Translations under genes and position numbers: made by a program
Notes under the pieces: generated by a model
What the model was told of the DNA's origin: nothing
The model's database searches: none
The model's input: only the letters and a program-made list of their open reading frames with translations
NCBI GenBank assembly: GCA_002499445.1
Contig: DALS01000056.1
Location: forward strand, 1 to 64,000
Length of the DNA: 64,000 nt
Direction of reading: 5' to 3'
Source: Methanosarcina sp. UBA293
GTDB taxonomy: Archaea > Halobacteriota > Methanosarcinia > Methanosarcinales > Methanosarcinaceae
Part shown: positions 33,881 through 43,518 of the stretch, piece after piece
Layout of the letters: each line of letters starts with the position of its first letter
Numbering within the stretch: position 1 is the stretch's first letter

Positions 33881-34393
33881 ATGGTTGATACTACTAAAAA
33901 CACCAAACTGTTTACCAGTTATGGTGTAAAGACTTCAAAAGCTATAACCACTGAAGTAGCTGCCAAGCTGATCTCAAAGGCAAAGAGACCACTTCTCGTA
34001 GTAGGCACTGGAGTTCTCGACCCAGAACTTCTTGACCGCACAGTGAAGATTGCAAAGGCAAAAAACATCCCTATTGCAGCAACCGGCAGTTCAATGCCAG
34101 GCTTTGTGGGCAAGGATGTTAATGCCAAGTACATCAACCTGCACCAGCTTGGCTTCTATCTGACAGATCCCAATTGGCCAGGACTTGATGGCAGCGGTAA
34201 CTATGATACAATAGTTCTCCTGGGCCACAAGAAGTACTACATCAATCAGGTGTTATCTGCAACTAAAAACTTCAGCGATGTAAGAGCAATCTCGATAGAC
34301 AAAAACTACATCCAGAATGCAACAATGTCTTTTGGAAACCTTAGCAAGGCAGATCACATTGAAGCACTGGACGAGATAATTGACCTTTTATAA
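33881..34393 (+). CDS. cdhB: CODH/ACS epsilon subunit
   Basis: This 170-aa Rossmann-like protein (PLLVVGTGVLDPELLDRTVK, YDTIVLLGHKKYYINQVLSA) forms a tight complex with CdhA. ATG-33881 follows the cdhA stop by two bases and has an AAGGAGG site at 33867. A longer frame from 33863 includes that site and is not the real start. Confidence 0.95.
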   Translation: MVDTTKNTKLFTSYGVKTSKAITTEVAAKLISKAKRPLLVVGTGVLDPELLDRTVKIAKAKNIPIAATGSSMPGFVGKDVNAKYINLHQLGFYLTDPNWPGLDGSGNYDTIVLLGHKKYYINQVLSATKNFSDVRAISIDKNYIQNATMSFGNLSKADHIEALDEIIDLL

Positions 34394-34417
34394 GTTTAAT
34401 TTAGGAGGCGAAATATA

Positions 34418-35833
34418 ATGGCAGAATTCCCATTTGAGATTTCCCCGATGTTTGAAGGAGAAAGAGTAAGAAAAGAAGGAATGTTCGTCGAACTCGGAGG
34501 TCCGAAGTCCATCGGCCTCGAACTTGTTCGTTCAAAGCCCATGGACGAGATTGAAGACGACAAAGTCACAATTATCGGTCCAGATATCAAGGAAATGGAA
34601 GAGGGCAAGACCTATCCCTGGGCAATGATCTTCAACATAGGTGGAGAACTTGTAGAGCCTGACCTTGAATCTGTCGTAGAAAGGCGTGTCCACGACTTCA
34701 TCAACTATTGCCAGGGTATTATGCACCTGAACCAGAGGTATGACGTCTGGATGAGAATTTCCAAAGACACTGCTGGAAAACTGGATTCTCTCGAACCCTT
34801 CGGAAAAGCTGTTATGATGCTTTTCAAGACAGAACTTCCCTTTATCGAGAAAATGCAGGTGACCTTCTATACTGACGAGGAAGAAGTCAAGAAGCAGATG
34901 GATGAAGCAATAGAGATTTTCAAGGCCAGAGATGCCAGGACAAAGGACCTTCACGATGAAGATGTGGACGTTTTCTACGGCTGCACCCTCTGCCAGTCCT
35001 TTGCTCCGACAAGTGTCTGTGTGGTCTCTCCTGACAGGATTGCCCTCTGCGGTGCTATCAACTGGTTCGACGGCCGTGCAGCAGCAAAGGTCGACCCGGA
35101 AGGCCCACAGTTTGAAATCGCAAAGGGTGAACTTCTCGACGCTAACACCGGTGAATATTCCGGAGTCAACGAGATTGCAAAGAAGCTCTCTGGCGGAGAG
35201 TTTGACAAGATAAAACTTCACTCTTTCTTCGACAGTCCGCACACATCATGCGGCTGTTTTGAAGTGGTCGGATTCTACATCCCAGAAGTCGACGGTATTG
35301 GCTGGGTAAACAGAGAATACCAGGGAATGGCTCCGAATGGAATTGGGTTCTCAACAATGGCAGGCCAGACCGGTGGTGGAAAGCAGATTGTAGGTTTCCT
35401 GGGAATTGGGGTCAACTACTTCTACTCCCCGAAGTTCATCCAGGCTGATGGCGGATGGAACAGAGTTGTCTGGCTCCCCTCCATGCTCAAGGAAAAGATC
35501 GATGAAACCATTCCTGAAGACCTCAAGGATAAGATCGCAACTGAGAAGGATGCAACTGACATTGAATCCCTGAAAGCCTTCCTGAAAGAAAAGAACCACC
35601 CGGTTGTTGCCAACTGGGCAGCTGCAGAGGAAGAAGAGGAGGAAGAAGAGGAGGAAGAAGAAGTAGCTGTTGCAGCAGCTCCAATGATGATGCCAGCAGC
35701 AGGCTTCCAGATGCCAGCAATGGCAGCAATGCCAATGGTTTCTGGTGGTGCCGGTGGAATAAAACTTACCCTCAAGAACGCCAAGATTAGTATTGACAGG
35801 CTGATCATCAGCGAGAAGAAGGAAAAGAAATAA
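34418..35833 (+). CDS. cdhC: CODH/ACS beta subunit (acetyl-CoA synthase)
   Basis: This 471-aa protein makes or cleaves acetyl-CoA at the Ni-Ni-4Fe4S A-cluster. The ligands lie in FYGCTLCQSFAPTSVCVVSP (about 187-206) and DSPHTSCGCFEVVGF (about 271-285). The short archaeal form lacks the CODH-binding domain of bacterial ACS. Near the C-terminus an uninterrupted run of about 11 Glu (about 407-417) precedes a Val/Ala/Met/Pro-rich linker and a final IKLTLKNAKISIDRLIISEK segment. GGAGG precedes ATG. Confidence 0.97.
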   Translation: MAEFPFEISPMFEGERVRKEGMFVELGGPKSIGLELVRSKPMDEIEDDKVTIIGPDIKEMEEGKTYPWAMIFNIGGELVEPDLESVVERRVHDFINYCQGIMHLNQRYDVWMRISKDTAGKLDSLEPFGKAVMMLFKTELPFIEKMQVTFYTDEEEVKKQMDEAIEIFKARDARTKDLHDEDVDVFYGCTLCQSFAPTSVCVVSPDRIALCGAINWFDGRAAAKVDPEGPQFEIAKGELLDANTGEYSGVNEIAKKLSGGEFDKIKLHSFFDSPHTSCGCFEVVGFYIPEVDGIGWVNREYQGMAPNGIGFSTMAGQTGGGKQIVGFLGIGVNYFYSPKFIQADGGWNRVVWLPSMLKEKIDETIPEDLKDKIATEKDATDIESLKAFLKEKNHPVVANWAAAEEEEEEEEEEEEVAVAAAPMMMPAAGFQMPAMAAMPMVSGGAGGIKLTLKNAKISIDRLIISEKKEKK

Positions 35834-35888
35834 CTGAGTGACAAAAGGCAATCGCCTAAAACAGAAAAACAATTCAAAGGGGTATTCT

Positions 35889-36650
35889 GTGACGAGAGTA
35901 ATTGCAATAACGGGAAAAGGTGGGACTGGTAAAACAGCGGTAGCGGCTCTTCTGATCCGCTACCTTTCCAAAAATGGGAAGTTCCTGCTTGCTGTAGATG
36001 CAGATGCAGATACTAACCTGCCCGAAACCCTTGGCTGTGAGGACGTAAAAACAGTCGGGGATGCAAAAGAATATCTGCAGGCTGAAATCACCAAACCAAA
36101 GCCTGATAATCCCGACATGAACAAGGAGTCGATACTTAAAAGCAAGGTATATGAGATCATCGAAGAAATGCCTGGTTATGATCTTTTGGTTATGGGTCGG
36201 CCTGAAGGGTCAGGTTGTTACTGCTACGTAAACAACCTGCTCAGAGGCATAATGGACAAGCTCACCCTAAATTACGATGTGGTGATTATTGATGCTGAGG
36301 CAGGGCTTGAGCACTTCAGCCGGAAGATTATCCGAGACATCGATGACCTGATTGTCGTAACTGATGCCTCTCGAAGAGGCATACGGACTGCCGAAAGGAT
36401 TCGTGAACTTGTAGGTGAACTGGACTCAAATATTGGAAGAATTCATGTTATTGCAAACAAGGTTACAGATGCTAACTATGAAGCACTTGTCAAACTGGCC
36501 GGGGAACTGAATCTTGATATTATAGGTATGATCCCTCTCGACCCGAAGATTGAGGAAATGGATATAAAAGGCATACCTCTCTTCGAAATCCCAGATGATT
36601 CAATTGCTGCAGTAGAGATTGAAAATATTGTAAAAAAACTGAGGATCTAA
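35889..36650 (+). CDS. cooC: CooC-like ATPase, CODH/ACS nickel maturation factor
   Basis: This 253-aa P-loop NTPase of the MinD/CooC type has the deviant Walker A motif GKGGTGKTAVAALL at residues 8-21, VDADADTNLPETLG, the Ni-binding GRPEGSGCYCYVNNLLR (CxC motif) and Walker B VVIIDAEAGLEHFSR. It inserts nickel into CODH/ACS. I choose GTG-35889, which has an AAAGGGG site; an earlier GTG at 35838 lacks one. The position between cdhC and cdhD is standard in Methanosarcina. A hairpin overlaps its stop codon. Confidence 0.93.
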   Translation: MTRVIAITGKGGTGKTAVAALLIRYLSKNGKFLLAVDADADTNLPETLGCEDVKTVGDAKEYLQAEITKPKPDNPDMNKESILKSKVYEIIEEMPGYDLLVMGRPEGSGCYCYVNNLLRGIMDKLTLNYDVVIIDAEAGLEHFSRKIIRDIDDLIVVTDASRRGIRTAERIRELVGELDSNIGRIHVIANKVTDANYEALVKLAGELNLDIIGMIPLDPKIEEMDIKGIPLFEIPDDSIAAVEIENIVKKLRI

Positions 36651-36661
36651 TCCTCAGTTTC
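36636..36661 (+). terminator. hairpin within the cdh operon (cooC end)
   Basis: AAACTGAGGAT-CTA-ATCCTCAGTTT is a perfect 11-bp stem spanning the cooC stop, followed by CCTTTTGG. It precedes a 247-bp gap before cdhD, so it may attenuate read-through or mark an RNA-processing point between the ABC and DE halves. Confidence 0.6.
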
Positions 36662-36897
36662 CTTTTGGACCTTACAATACTGCAGAATACTATGCCTTAA
36701 AAGAGACAGGATTCCCTTGCCCGTATTTCAGGGCTTGAAAAAGCATAAGAAATCTTCATAAATAACGGAGCAGGAGCTATTTCTGTCCTGATTCCTGTAT
36801 TATACAGGGAAAAGGTCAGGAAATGCATTCTGTATTACATTCTTTATTATGCAGTCACTCGTAAAAACGTAAAACTTACGGAAACGGTGAGGTTTAC

Positions 36898-38211
36898 ATG
36901 GCAAAGAAAATTAAGTTATCCGAAATTACAGACATGTTCAAGGGTATGGACGTAGAGGCCTTTGAAGGTGTGACTATAGAAGGGGACATTGAGATCGATC
37001 TTGGTGGACTCGGAGGCGGCTTTGACCCGATGCTTGCTGCTGCTCTTGGACAGGAGAGTGCAATCCTTGCCCAGCACTTCGCAAGACTTGCAGGCATGTT
37101 TGGCTACCCAGTTGGTATCGGTGCTCCCGCAGCTGCTCCTGCAGTTTCCCCTGCTCTAGCAGCCCCGAAATTTAAGGATCTTATCCCTGCCAAGTTTGAC
37201 GTTGCAAACATAGAAGAATGGACAACCCAGATCCAGGAAGTCCCAATAGGTAACACCTCTGCAGACGGTGGCAGCCGTGGCAAGAGGGTCATGCTCGGTG
37301 GTGAGAAAGCCCTTCCATTCTACTTTGACGCTCCAATGCCCAACAGGAACCAGGTCACAATTGACGTATTCGACATGAGGCTAGGGCTTGCAAAGGCTGT
37401 CAAGGAAAACTATGACGATGTCATGGATGACCCTGGAGAATGGGCAAAGAAGAATGTTGAGAAGTTCAACGCCGACATGATCACCATTCACCTGATTTCA
37501 ACTGACCCGCTCATCAAGGACACCTCGCCCAAGGATGCAGCCAAGACAGTTGAAGAAGTACTGCAGGCTGTTGATGTGCCAATCGCAATAGGCGGTTCCG
37601 GTAACCCACAGAAAGACCCACTTGTTCTTGCAAAAGCAGCGGAAGTTGCTGAAGGCGAACGCTGTCTCATTGCATCTGCCAGCCTGAACCTTGACTATGC
37701 TGCAATCGCAGAGGCCGCATTAAAGTACGACCATGACGTGCTTTCCTGGACCCAGCTGGACATGAACGCCCAGAAGGAACTGAACAGGAAGCTCATGAAG
37801 CAGTGCAACGTGCCCAGAGACAGGATTATCATGGACCCGACCACTGCCGCACTCGGTTATGGTCTCGACTATGCCTACACCAACATGGAGCGTATCCGTC
37901 TTGCAGCCCTTATGGGTGATGACGAACTGACCTTCCCAATGTCCTCAGGCACCACTAACGCATGGGGTGCCCGTGAATCCTGGATGGTTAGCTCCCCATT
38001 GGGACAGGACTCTGACTGGGGCCCGAGAGAATACAGAGGACCTATCTGGGAAATCGTTACAGGCCTGTCTCTTGCCATTGCAGGAAACGACCTCTTCATG
38101 ATGATGCACCCGACCTCGGTTGCTGTCCTGAAGCACATAACCCAGACCCTTTTCGGTACAATTGAGGCAGAACCCATTGATATTGCCAACTGGATTGGAG
38201 CGGAGGTGTGA
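36898..38211 (+). CDS. cdhD: CODH/ACS delta subunit
   Basis: This 437-aa TIM-barrel protein forms with CdhE the corrinoid/iron-sulfur protein that carries the methyl group between tetrahydrosarcinapterin and the A-cluster. Visible blocks include FEGVTIEGDIEIDLGGLGGG, a Pro/Ala-rich linker near residues 76-95, IAIGGSGNPQKDPLVLAKAA and MSSGTTNAWGARESWM. ATG has a GGTGAGG site. It is separated by 3 bp from cdhE. Confidence 0.96.
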   Translation: MAKKIKLSEITDMFKGMDVEAFEGVTIEGDIEIDLGGLGGGFDPMLAAALGQESAILAQHFARLAGMFGYPVGIGAPAAAPAVSPALAAPKFKDLIPAKFDVANIEEWTTQIQEVPIGNTSADGGSRGKRVMLGGEKALPFYFDAPMPNRNQVTIDVFDMRLGLAKAVKENYDDVMDDPGEWAKKNVEKFNADMITIHLISTDPLIKDTSPKDAAKTVEEVLQAVDVPIAIGGSGNPQKDPLVLAKAAEVAEGERCLIASASLNLDYAAIAEAALKYDHDVLSWTQLDMNAQKELNRKLMKQCNVPRDRIIMDPTTAALGYGLDYAYTNMERIRLAALMGDDELTFPMSSGTTNAWGARESWMVSSPLGQDSDWGPREYRGPIWEIVTGLSLAIAGNDLFMMMHPTSVAVLKHITQTLFGTIEAEPIDIANWIGAEV

Positions 38212-38214
38212 AAC

Positions 38215-39621
38215 ATGAAAATAAACAGCCCATTAGAAGCCTATAAGTACCTGCCCCAGACCAACTGTGGAGAATGTGGTGAACCTACATGCATGGCATT
38301 TGCCTCCAAGCTTATCGACAGGTCTGAAAAGACAGCAGACTGTCCTCCCCTGGTAAAGGAAAAGAAGTATGCTAAGAAGCTTGCCGAACTTGACAGGCTC
38401 CTTGCCCCTGAGATCCGTCAGATTACCATAGGAGTAGGCGAGAGGGCAGCAAATATTGGTGGGGACGACGTCCTGTACCGCCACAGACTTACCTTCTTTA
38501 ATAAGACAAAGATGTTCTTCGATGTTTCAGATACCATGGAAGAAGCTGCTCTTATTGAGAGGGTAAAGAAGATTGCTGACTTCAAGAAGTTCTATGTAGG
38601 ACGCAACCTGCTTCTCGATGGTGTGGCAATCAAGGCCGCTTCCAACGATCCAGCGAAGTTCGCTGCTGCAGTAAAGAAAGTAGCGGAAATAGGCTTGCCC
38701 ATGATCTTCTGTTCATACAACCCCGAAGTTCTGAAAGCAGGACTTGAGGTTGCAAAGGACAAAAATCCACTGCTCTATGCTGCAAACCAGGACAACTGGA
38801 AAGAAGTCGGAGAACTAGCTCTTGAATATAAAGTGCCTGTTGTAATTTCAGTCATTAATGACCTTGACGCTCTCAAGAGCCTTGCAAAGACTTTCGCAGA
38901 AGCTGGCATCAAGGACATTGTGCTTGACCCAGGGACCTGCCCAACCGGTACAGGCCTGAAGGACACCTTTACTAACTTCCTGAAAATCAGGAGAGCAGGC
39001 ATTATGGGCGACGGAGATATTGCATACCCAATCATGGCTCTCCCGGTCACAGCCTGGATGGCAGGAATTTCTGACCCTGTCAGTGCCTCCTACTGGGAAA
39101 CCGTGATGGCTTCAGTCTTTACCATCAAGTACGGCGACATAATGATCCTCCACAGCCTGGAGCCTTATGCCACCCTACCCCTGGTGCACCTGGCCGAAAC
39201 CATCTACACCGACCCGAGGACTCCTGTCTCTGTGGACGGAGGTATGTACAAGGTTGGAGAACCAGACAAGGACTCTCCAGTGTTCTTCACCACCAACTTC
39301 GCCCTTACCTACTACACGGTAGAAAGCGATATCTCAGCAAATGGCATAGTATGCTGGCTGCTTGCAGTTGACACTGATGGTATTGGTGTTGAAGCTGCAG
39401 TTGCCGGTGGTCAGCTGACTGCCGCAAAGGTAAAGGACGCCTTTGATAAGGCTGGCTTCGACCTCAAGAAGGATGTAAACCACAATACCGTTATAGTCCC
39501 AGGTCTAGCAGCCCGCCTGCAGGGTGACCTCGAAGATACCCTTGGTGCAAATGTCAAGGTAGGTCCAATGGACTCAGGCCGTATCCCAGGCTGGATTGAG
39601 AAGAACTGGCCACCAAAATAA
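38215..39621 (+). CDS. cdhE: CODH/ACS gamma subunit (corrinoid iron-sulfur protein)
   Basis: This 468-aa protein has an N-terminal 4Fe-4S domain (TNCGECGEPTCMAFASKL, plus a later Cys in CPPL), a TIM barrel (LDPGTCPTGTGLKDTF) and a C-terminal corrinoid-binding region (GLAARLQGDLEDTLGANVKV). It carries the methyl-corrinoid. GGAGG precedes ATG. It is the last gene of the operon; a terminator follows. Confidence 0.97.
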   Translation: MKINSPLEAYKYLPQTNCGECGEPTCMAFASKLIDRSEKTADCPPLVKEKKYAKKLAELDRLLAPEIRQITIGVGERAANIGGDDVLYRHRLTFFNKTKMFFDVSDTMEEAALIERVKKIADFKKFYVGRNLLLDGVAIKAASNDPAKFAAAVKKVAEIGLPMIFCSYNPEVLKAGLEVAKDKNPLLYAANQDNWKEVGELALEYKVPVVISVINDLDALKSLAKTFAEAGIKDIVLDPGTCPTGTGLKDTFTNFLKIRRAGIMGDGDIAYPIMALPVTAWMAGISDPVSASYWETVMASVFTIKYGDIMILHSLEPYATLPLVHLAETIYTDPRTPVSVDGGMYKVGEPDKDSPVFFTTNFALTYYTVESDISANGIVCWLLAVDTDGIGVEAAVAGGQLTAAKVKDAFDKAGFDLKKDVNHNTVIVPGLAARLQGDLEDTLGANVKVGPMDSGRIPGWIEKNWPPK

Positions 39622-39642
39622 TCAGGAACTAATTTGAATTTA

Positions 39643-39677
39643 TTCCGTGTCAAAAAACACGGAACTTTCTTCTTTTT
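39643..39677 (+). terminator. cdh operon terminator
   Basis: TTCCGTGT-CAAAAA-ACACGGAA forms an 8-bp stem, followed by a pyrimidine-rich run CTTTCTTCTTTTTT. Confidence 0.75.
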
Positions 39678-39969
39678 TAACTATTCCTTTCTAATAATTA
39701 TCTTCAGCTCTTCGAAAACCCAGTTTTAAGCAACTAGTTTTTTCTTTGTTCAGAATCCAGTTTGTTCAAACTCATTTTGCCCAAAATTCAGCTTGTTAAG
39801 TGAGTATTCCGATATACTCAACAAGTTCCAAGCATACCTTTTAACTTCCATTACTTTCCTGATAACTAATTAAAAATGACCACAGCAGTCTAGATGTCTG
39901 GATATTTTAGAGTTCTTAGTTTAATAAAACACAGAAAATTTAATAACAATATGAGCTAATGAACGGATT
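39678..39969. other. intergenic, no gene seen
   Basis: About 290 bp with loosely repeated CAGTTT/CAGCTTGTT motifs (39720-39800) and no gene. Confidence 0.4.
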
Positions 39970-40845
39970 ATGGGCGATAGGGAAAAAAATGTGGGATTTG
40001 CTGCGTCTTTGAATATACTCTTCACAATCATAGAACTGATCGGAGGACTTTTAACAAATAGTCTGGCGCTGTTAGCTGATGCGTTACATGATTTTGGTGA
40101 CAGCATTGCATTGGTAGTAGCCTGGTTCGCGGAAAAGAAAGCAAAGAAACCTGCAACCAGTAAAATGACTTTTGGATATCGAAGGTTATCTCTTTTTTCT
40201 GCACTATTTACTGTTGTTATACTTATAACAGGGTCATTGCTTGTTTTATCCAGAGCAATTCCACGTCTAATTAACCCGGAACAAGTGAATTCCGAAGGAA
40301 TAATTTTAATTGCAATCTTCGGAGTTATTATAAATGGATTTGGATTTTTTAGATTGAAGACAGGGATGAGCCAGAGCGAGAAGGTATTATCATGGCATCT
40401 GCTGGAAGATATTCTGGAATGGGTAGTCCTGCTCATCGGAGCAATACTTATAAGGTTCTTGAATAACCCTATTATTGATCCTATAATGACAATAGGATTT
40501 ACCGTCTTTGTATTATGGGGAGTTTCTAGAAATACAAAGGAGATATTTAATCTTCTTCTAGAGGGTGTTCCAGAGCATATCAATATTGATAAAATTAAGG
40601 AAGCTGTTTTATCGATAAATGGAGTGGAAAAAATTCATGATGTTCATATATGGTCTCTGGAAGGTGAAACCGACATTTTAACAGCCCATGTTGTTGTGAA
40701 AGACAGATATCTACAAGAGCCGGATAGAATAAAGCAAACTATTAAAAGAAAATTAGAAGAACATCACATAGAACACTCTACACTTGAGCTGGAAAGCGAA
40801 GGATTTTGTTCTGGCAGAGAATGTATTTTTGAATTGAAAAAATAA
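39970..40845 (+). CDS. CDF family cation efflux transporter
   Basis: This 291-aa protein has six hydrophobic helices and a cytosolic C-terminal domain. TM2 carries LALLADALHDFGDSIALVVA and TM5 HLLEDILEWVVL, the His/Asp pairs that form the transport site of Zn-type cation diffusion facilitators. The C-terminal domain IKEAVLSINGVEKIHDVHIW with HVVV and EEHHIEHSTLELE binds regulatory metal. Zn2+ (or Co2+/Cd2+) export coupled to H+ is likely. Confidence 0.92.
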   Translation: MGDREKNVGFAASLNILFTIIELIGGLLTNSLALLADALHDFGDSIALVVAWFAEKKAKKPATSKMTFGYRRLSLFSALFTVVILITGSLLVLSRAIPRLINPEQVNSEGIILIAIFGVIINGFGFFRLKTGMSQSEKVLSWHLLEDILEWVVLLIGAILIRFLNNPIIDPIMTIGFTVFVLWGVSRNTKEIFNLLLEGVPEHINIDKIKEAVLSINGVEKIHDVHIWSLEGETDILTAHVVVKDRYLQEPDRIKQTIKRKLEEHHIEHSTLELESEGFCSGRECIFELKK

Positions 40846-41385
40846 TGTACAGTGAAGGTTATAAAGACAAAAATTTCCTTCAGACAAGCGGGGTCCGAAG
40901 CGACTCTATAACCCGATTTCAGATTCATTTTTGCTGCCAGTTTTTTTATTCATCTCTACATGTATAGTCACGCCTATAATTGCTGCAATAAAAACCACTA
41001 TGTATCTCATCTAATAGTTGCATTATTTAGCCTCTTTACTATAGTAGTTCTTGTAAAGAATTGCACGAAAATTAGAAGGGACCCATTGAGCAAAGTATAA
41101 ACTGTGTATCTAGATAAAACATCCTGGCAGACTCTGGTAAACTTGGAATTTTTTTACCTAAACTCCACATTTTTAGGCACATAAAGGTCTTCTGATATTG
41201 AAGTATGTGCTTAAATTTAAGCATATGATCATTGTAGCAGAATTTCAAAATCTGGGTCTGTTGACCTCACATAATTTCATTACAATATATATACGCTTAA
41301 TACTTGGGAACTTAGGTTTTATATAATAATGCGTTTTTATAATAAAATTGAATAGAAATAGATCGATAATCGTTAAGGAGCCTTT
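40846..41385. other. intergenic region, mostly empty
   Basis: About 540 bp. The only candidate coding unit is a 34-aa frame on the minus strand (listed separately). The inverted pair GTGCTTAAATTTAAGCAT near 41209-41226 is a short palindrome. Confidence 0.4.
40906..41010 (-). CDS. possible 34-aa membrane peptide
   Basis: ATG-41010 to TAG encodes MRYIVVFIAAIIGVTIHVEM and a polar tail KKTGSKNESEIGL: one hydrophobic helix plus a hydrophilic end. There is no ribosome-binding site, so support is weak. Confidence 0.22.
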   Translation of the reverse strand: MRYIVVFIAAIIGVTIHVEMNKKTGSKNESEIGL

Positions 41386-42264
41386 ATGAGTGGAATGGAC
41401 ATATATTACTTCTCAGGAACCGGAAATTCGCTACATATTGCAAAGGAAATAAAAAAACGAATTCCGGATGCAAGCCTGATTCCAATTGTAAGTCTCATAA
41501 ATAAGCATCTAAAGGTAAAAGATCAAGAGACTATAAAAACCAGCAAAGAAGTAGTGGGCTTTGTATTTCCTATTCATCTTATGACATTTCCTACTCCTGT
41601 AAAGAAATTCATCGAGAAACTTGATATAAAATCGACCAGGTACATTTTTGCTATAGCTACACGAGCCGGTACCCAACATATAGCATTTAATGAAATCAAA
41701 AAAATACTCAGAAAAAAAGGTAAAAACCTTAATTCATGTTTTACTCTAAATATGGCTTGTAACGATCCGAGAAATAAAGATTGACATCCCACAACAAATG
41801 AAGAAATCACAAAACTGGAATCTGAGATTCAGATTAAACTTGATTTAATTCAAAAAATTATTATAAACCAGGAAAACAGCCGGGAAGAAGATTCTGATTC
41901 AGCTCCATCTAATTATATGTTGAAACATTTAGTTCCTTTAGGAATGGCTTTTGCTGAATACACCGGCGCAAAGGATTATTTTTATGCAAATTCGAAGTGC
42001 ACCGGCTGTAAAATATGTGAAAAAGTTTGTCTATCCGGGAAAATAAAAATGATTGATAAAAAGCCGGTATGGCAAAGAAATGTCAAATGCTACTTTTGCT
42101 ATGCTTGTCTCAATTACTGTCCTGTGAAAGCGATTCAAATCAAATCCAAACTCTATATGAAATCATATACCGAAGAAAACGAAAGATATTCTCATCCGTA
42201 TGCAACAGCAAATGATATTGCCGAACAGAAATCAGGAAGGAAATTAAGTTCTGTCCTTAATTAA
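41386..42264 (+). pseudogene. EFR1-type flavodoxin-ferredoxin protein with in-frame stop
   Basis: Residues 1-132 are a flavodoxin-like domain (YYFSGTGNSLHIAKEIKKRI, FVFPIHLMTFPTPVKKFIEK). The frame then meets TGA (41782-41784) but continues in the same frame to 42264. The rest is a linker and a two-cluster ferredoxin domain (CTGCKICEKVCLSGKI, CYFCYACLNYCPVKAI). This is the usual EFR1 architecture in one gene. The TGA stands where a TGG Trp would fit, so a single G-to-A change could explain it. As it stands the gene gives only a flavodoxin half; a separate start for the ferredoxin half (ATG-41917) has no good site. Confidence 0.8.
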
Positions 42265-42998
42265 ATTGCGCTGACGCACCCAATAGCAGGCCGCGATATC
42301 GATTGAAATGTAAAGCACATTTATAGCAAGGAGTTCGGGACGTTACCTATAAAGTATTTGCCAGTTGCCACAGAGAATAGAAGAATTTTGGAGACCCTAA
42401 CTTTTTTAGAGACTACTACCTGATTCAATTGACAGAAAAAATAGTTCTCGCTTAAAGAGGAATTTAAGAGAATTTTGCCCAGTTTGATACAATCAAACTC
42501 ATGGAGAAACAATACTTAGATCCAACGGATTACCGCGATGCGCATCTATATTAATATATATTATGTCTGCATCGCTCAAATTCGAATAAACAGTTTCAGT
42601 CCTTGTAATATTGTTATTTAATTAGGGTCCTCCAAAATCAGTGTGTAAACTGAGGATTCAGAATGCTTATTTTAGGTAATAGATATATAACCAGAGTTCC
42701 CCCAATAAAAGTATATTCTTAAAATCCAATTTAGAGGAAAATAAACCCGATTAAACTTTAAAAATAATAGATGGATGGGATTAGAGCTTTATTTTTTTGA
42801 CAAATTACATTTTTTTGAAATTATGGCAACTGACTCCGTTTTCCGTTTTACAAAATTAAATGTTGAAAATAGAGCTAAGAAAACCTTAAAATGGAAGTTA
42901 AGGATATTTAATTTCTTTAATGGAAAATAAATTCTTTATCATCTGTACTTTTACTGGGGGAGCACTAACACCATATACAATTTACGAGATAAGGCTTA
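42265..42998. other. non-coding, no recognised gene
   Basis: About 730 bp. An open frame on the minus strand (42512-42321) has no recognisable domain. TATA-like AATAGATATATAACC is near 42677-42692 without a following gene. Confidence 0.4.
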
Positions 42999-43325
42999 TT
43001 AACCCTTGAAAAATGAATCATTTTTTGAGGACCCTATATTTAATGTAACGTCAATAGATGTACCTGTTACCAATCTAGCCGGATATTGACTTTTTATTTC
43101 TTTTTCAGGATCTAAAACATATAATTCATCAAATATAGAGCTATTATTTGAATCAAATAATTTTACAGTAACTTCATGAGTTGTATTATCCTGATTAAGT
43201 ATAATCAACGTATTATTTTCTATTTCTTCAGAAAAAGTATTATGCCTGATAACAGAATGTAAAACAATAATGTATACCAACAAAAGGCATATACCTACAA
43301 ATATGATTAGCAATTTTCTTTGCAT
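42999..43325 (-). CDS. hypothetical membrane-anchored protein, 108 aa
   Basis: An N-terminal hydrophobic helix (KLLIIFVGICLLLVYIIVLH) is followed by a polar, Asn/Thr-rich extracytoplasmic part with strand-like segments (NTLIILNQDNTTHEVTVKLF, IDVTLNIGSSKND). It looks like a small surface-anchored beta protein. No family is recognised. It lies 46 bp after the 48-aa ORF on the same strand. Confidence 0.5.
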   Translation of the reverse strand: MQRKLLIIFVGICLLLVYIIVLHSVIRHNTFSEEIENNTLIILNQDNTTHEVTVKLFDSNNSSIFDELYVLDPEKEIKSQYPARLVTGTSIDVTLNIGSSKNDSFFKG

Positions 43326-43371
43326 TCTAATCCCTTAATTAAAGTCACTCTAATATAATTTACATTATATC

Positions 43372-43518
43372 TTAAAGTAAAGAGATTTGTATCTCTAAAA
43401 AATTATATAAATTGTTTGAACTTGCGTTTACTTTAACTGCACTTCCAGCTGGTATCAATGCTATACCAACCTGCATTGTCAAAATAAGCATTTCTATTGC
43501 AATTTTACTCTTACTCAT
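43372..43518 (-). CDS. possible 48-aa secreted or pilin-like small protein
   Basis: ATG-43518 has a good TTAGGAGTTAGATAA site. The product (MSKSKIAIEMLILTMQVGIA, then LIPAGSAVKVNASS and a short tail) has a basic start, a hydrophobic core and an A-x-A-like end, like a signal peptide, and could be the truncated head of a longer exported protein. It is arranged in tandem with the 108-aa gene. Confidence 0.4.
   Translation of the reverse strand: MSKSKIAIEMLILTMQVGIALIPAGSAVKVNASSNNLYNFLEIQISLL

Noticed and set aside
40906..41010. 34-aa membrane peptide as a confident gene
   Set aside because: It has one hydrophobic helix but no ribosome site; listed with low confidence only.
41782..41784. TGA read as selenocysteine in the flavodoxin-ferredoxin gene
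   Set aside because: Methanosarcina is not known to encode selenocysteine (its special amino acid pyrrolysine uses TAG), and no hairpin element was evident.
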